DNA of 5,363 bases, taken from JAAFHB01 sp038236995. GTDB taxonomy: Bacteria > Bacteroidota > Bacteroidia > Bacteroidales > Prolixibacteraceae. This document shows positions 5,289 to 5,363 of the stretch, in pieces. Position 1 is the first letter of the stretch; each line of letters opens with the position of its first letter. The position numbers were made by a program, and so were the translations under genes. Where the stretch lies: the NCBI GenBank assembly GCA_038236995.1, contig JBBRZE010000153.1, positions 1-5,363 of the forward strand, written 5' to 3'. A model generated the notes under the pieces. That model was given only the letters and a program-made list of their open reading frames with translations, did not search any database and was not told the origin of the DNA.

Positions 5289-5363
5289 GATTTTTGAGTT
5301 TTAATTTTTTGATGAGTGTGAAAACTGAGTATTTTTAGATGAAAAAACATTGATGAGTAATCA
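5289..5363 (-). other. Leader region of the lipoprotein gene
   Basis: These 75 bp precede the ATG at 5288 on the minus strand. They are A- and T-rich with AAAACTCAAAAATC just before the start and no Shine-Dalgarno site, which is usual for Bacteroidota. I see no exact TAnnTTTG box, so the promoter is either degenerate or beyond the window. TTGATGAGT occurs twice on the plus strand, at about 5310 and 5350, of unknown meaning. Confidence 0.4.

Overview
The window looks like a piece of a Bacteroidota chromosome. The evidence is low GC, A-rich leaders in place of strong Shine-Dalgarno sites, an exact TAnnTTTG-type -7 box, and a lipoprotein carrying the DUF5977 repeats typical of that phylum. It holds two mobile elements and one surface-protein gene. 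I see no CRISPR array, tRNA, rRNA or defence system.

Layout. Positions 1-519 (+) are the 3' part of a decayed IS5-type DDE transposase gene, broken by a frameshift near 50-60 and an in-frame TAA at 316-318. Eight bases past its stop codon lies a complete IS21-family insertion sequence of 2802 bp (535-3336). It is bounded by 27-bp imperfect inverted repeats and an exact 8-bp target duplication, TTCACATT (527-534 and 3337-3344). Both of its genes are on the minus strand: istA (2926-1355, DDE transposase, 523 aa) and then istB (1337-618, AAA+ ATPase helper, 239 aa), 17 nt apart. Its ends carry copies of a ~21-nt motif, two on the left and six clear ones on the right. These are probably transposase-binding sites. 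The ORF upstream of the real istA start is this repeat array translated (recurring FRSIPVH peptide), not protein. Positions 3345-3611 are non-coding and contain a 61-nt near-perfect palindrome, best read as the terminator of the next gene.

Positions 5288-3612 (-) encode a 558-aa predicted lipoprotein: signal peptide and lipobox Cys19, a right-handed parallel beta-helix domain, and two tandem C-terminal DUF5977 repeats. It is probably cell-surface or outer-membrane attached, but its ligand or substrate cannot be read from the sequence.

How the parts relate. istA and istB form a self-contained transposition module, and both reading frames and both ends look intact, so the element may still be mobile. 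The IS5-type remnant and the lipoprotein gene are its neighbours and have no visible functional link to it. I did not find a convincing undescribed system. The items most worth checking are the asymmetric repeat array overlapping the istA promoter, the beta-helix/DUF5977 architecture, and the long palindrome.
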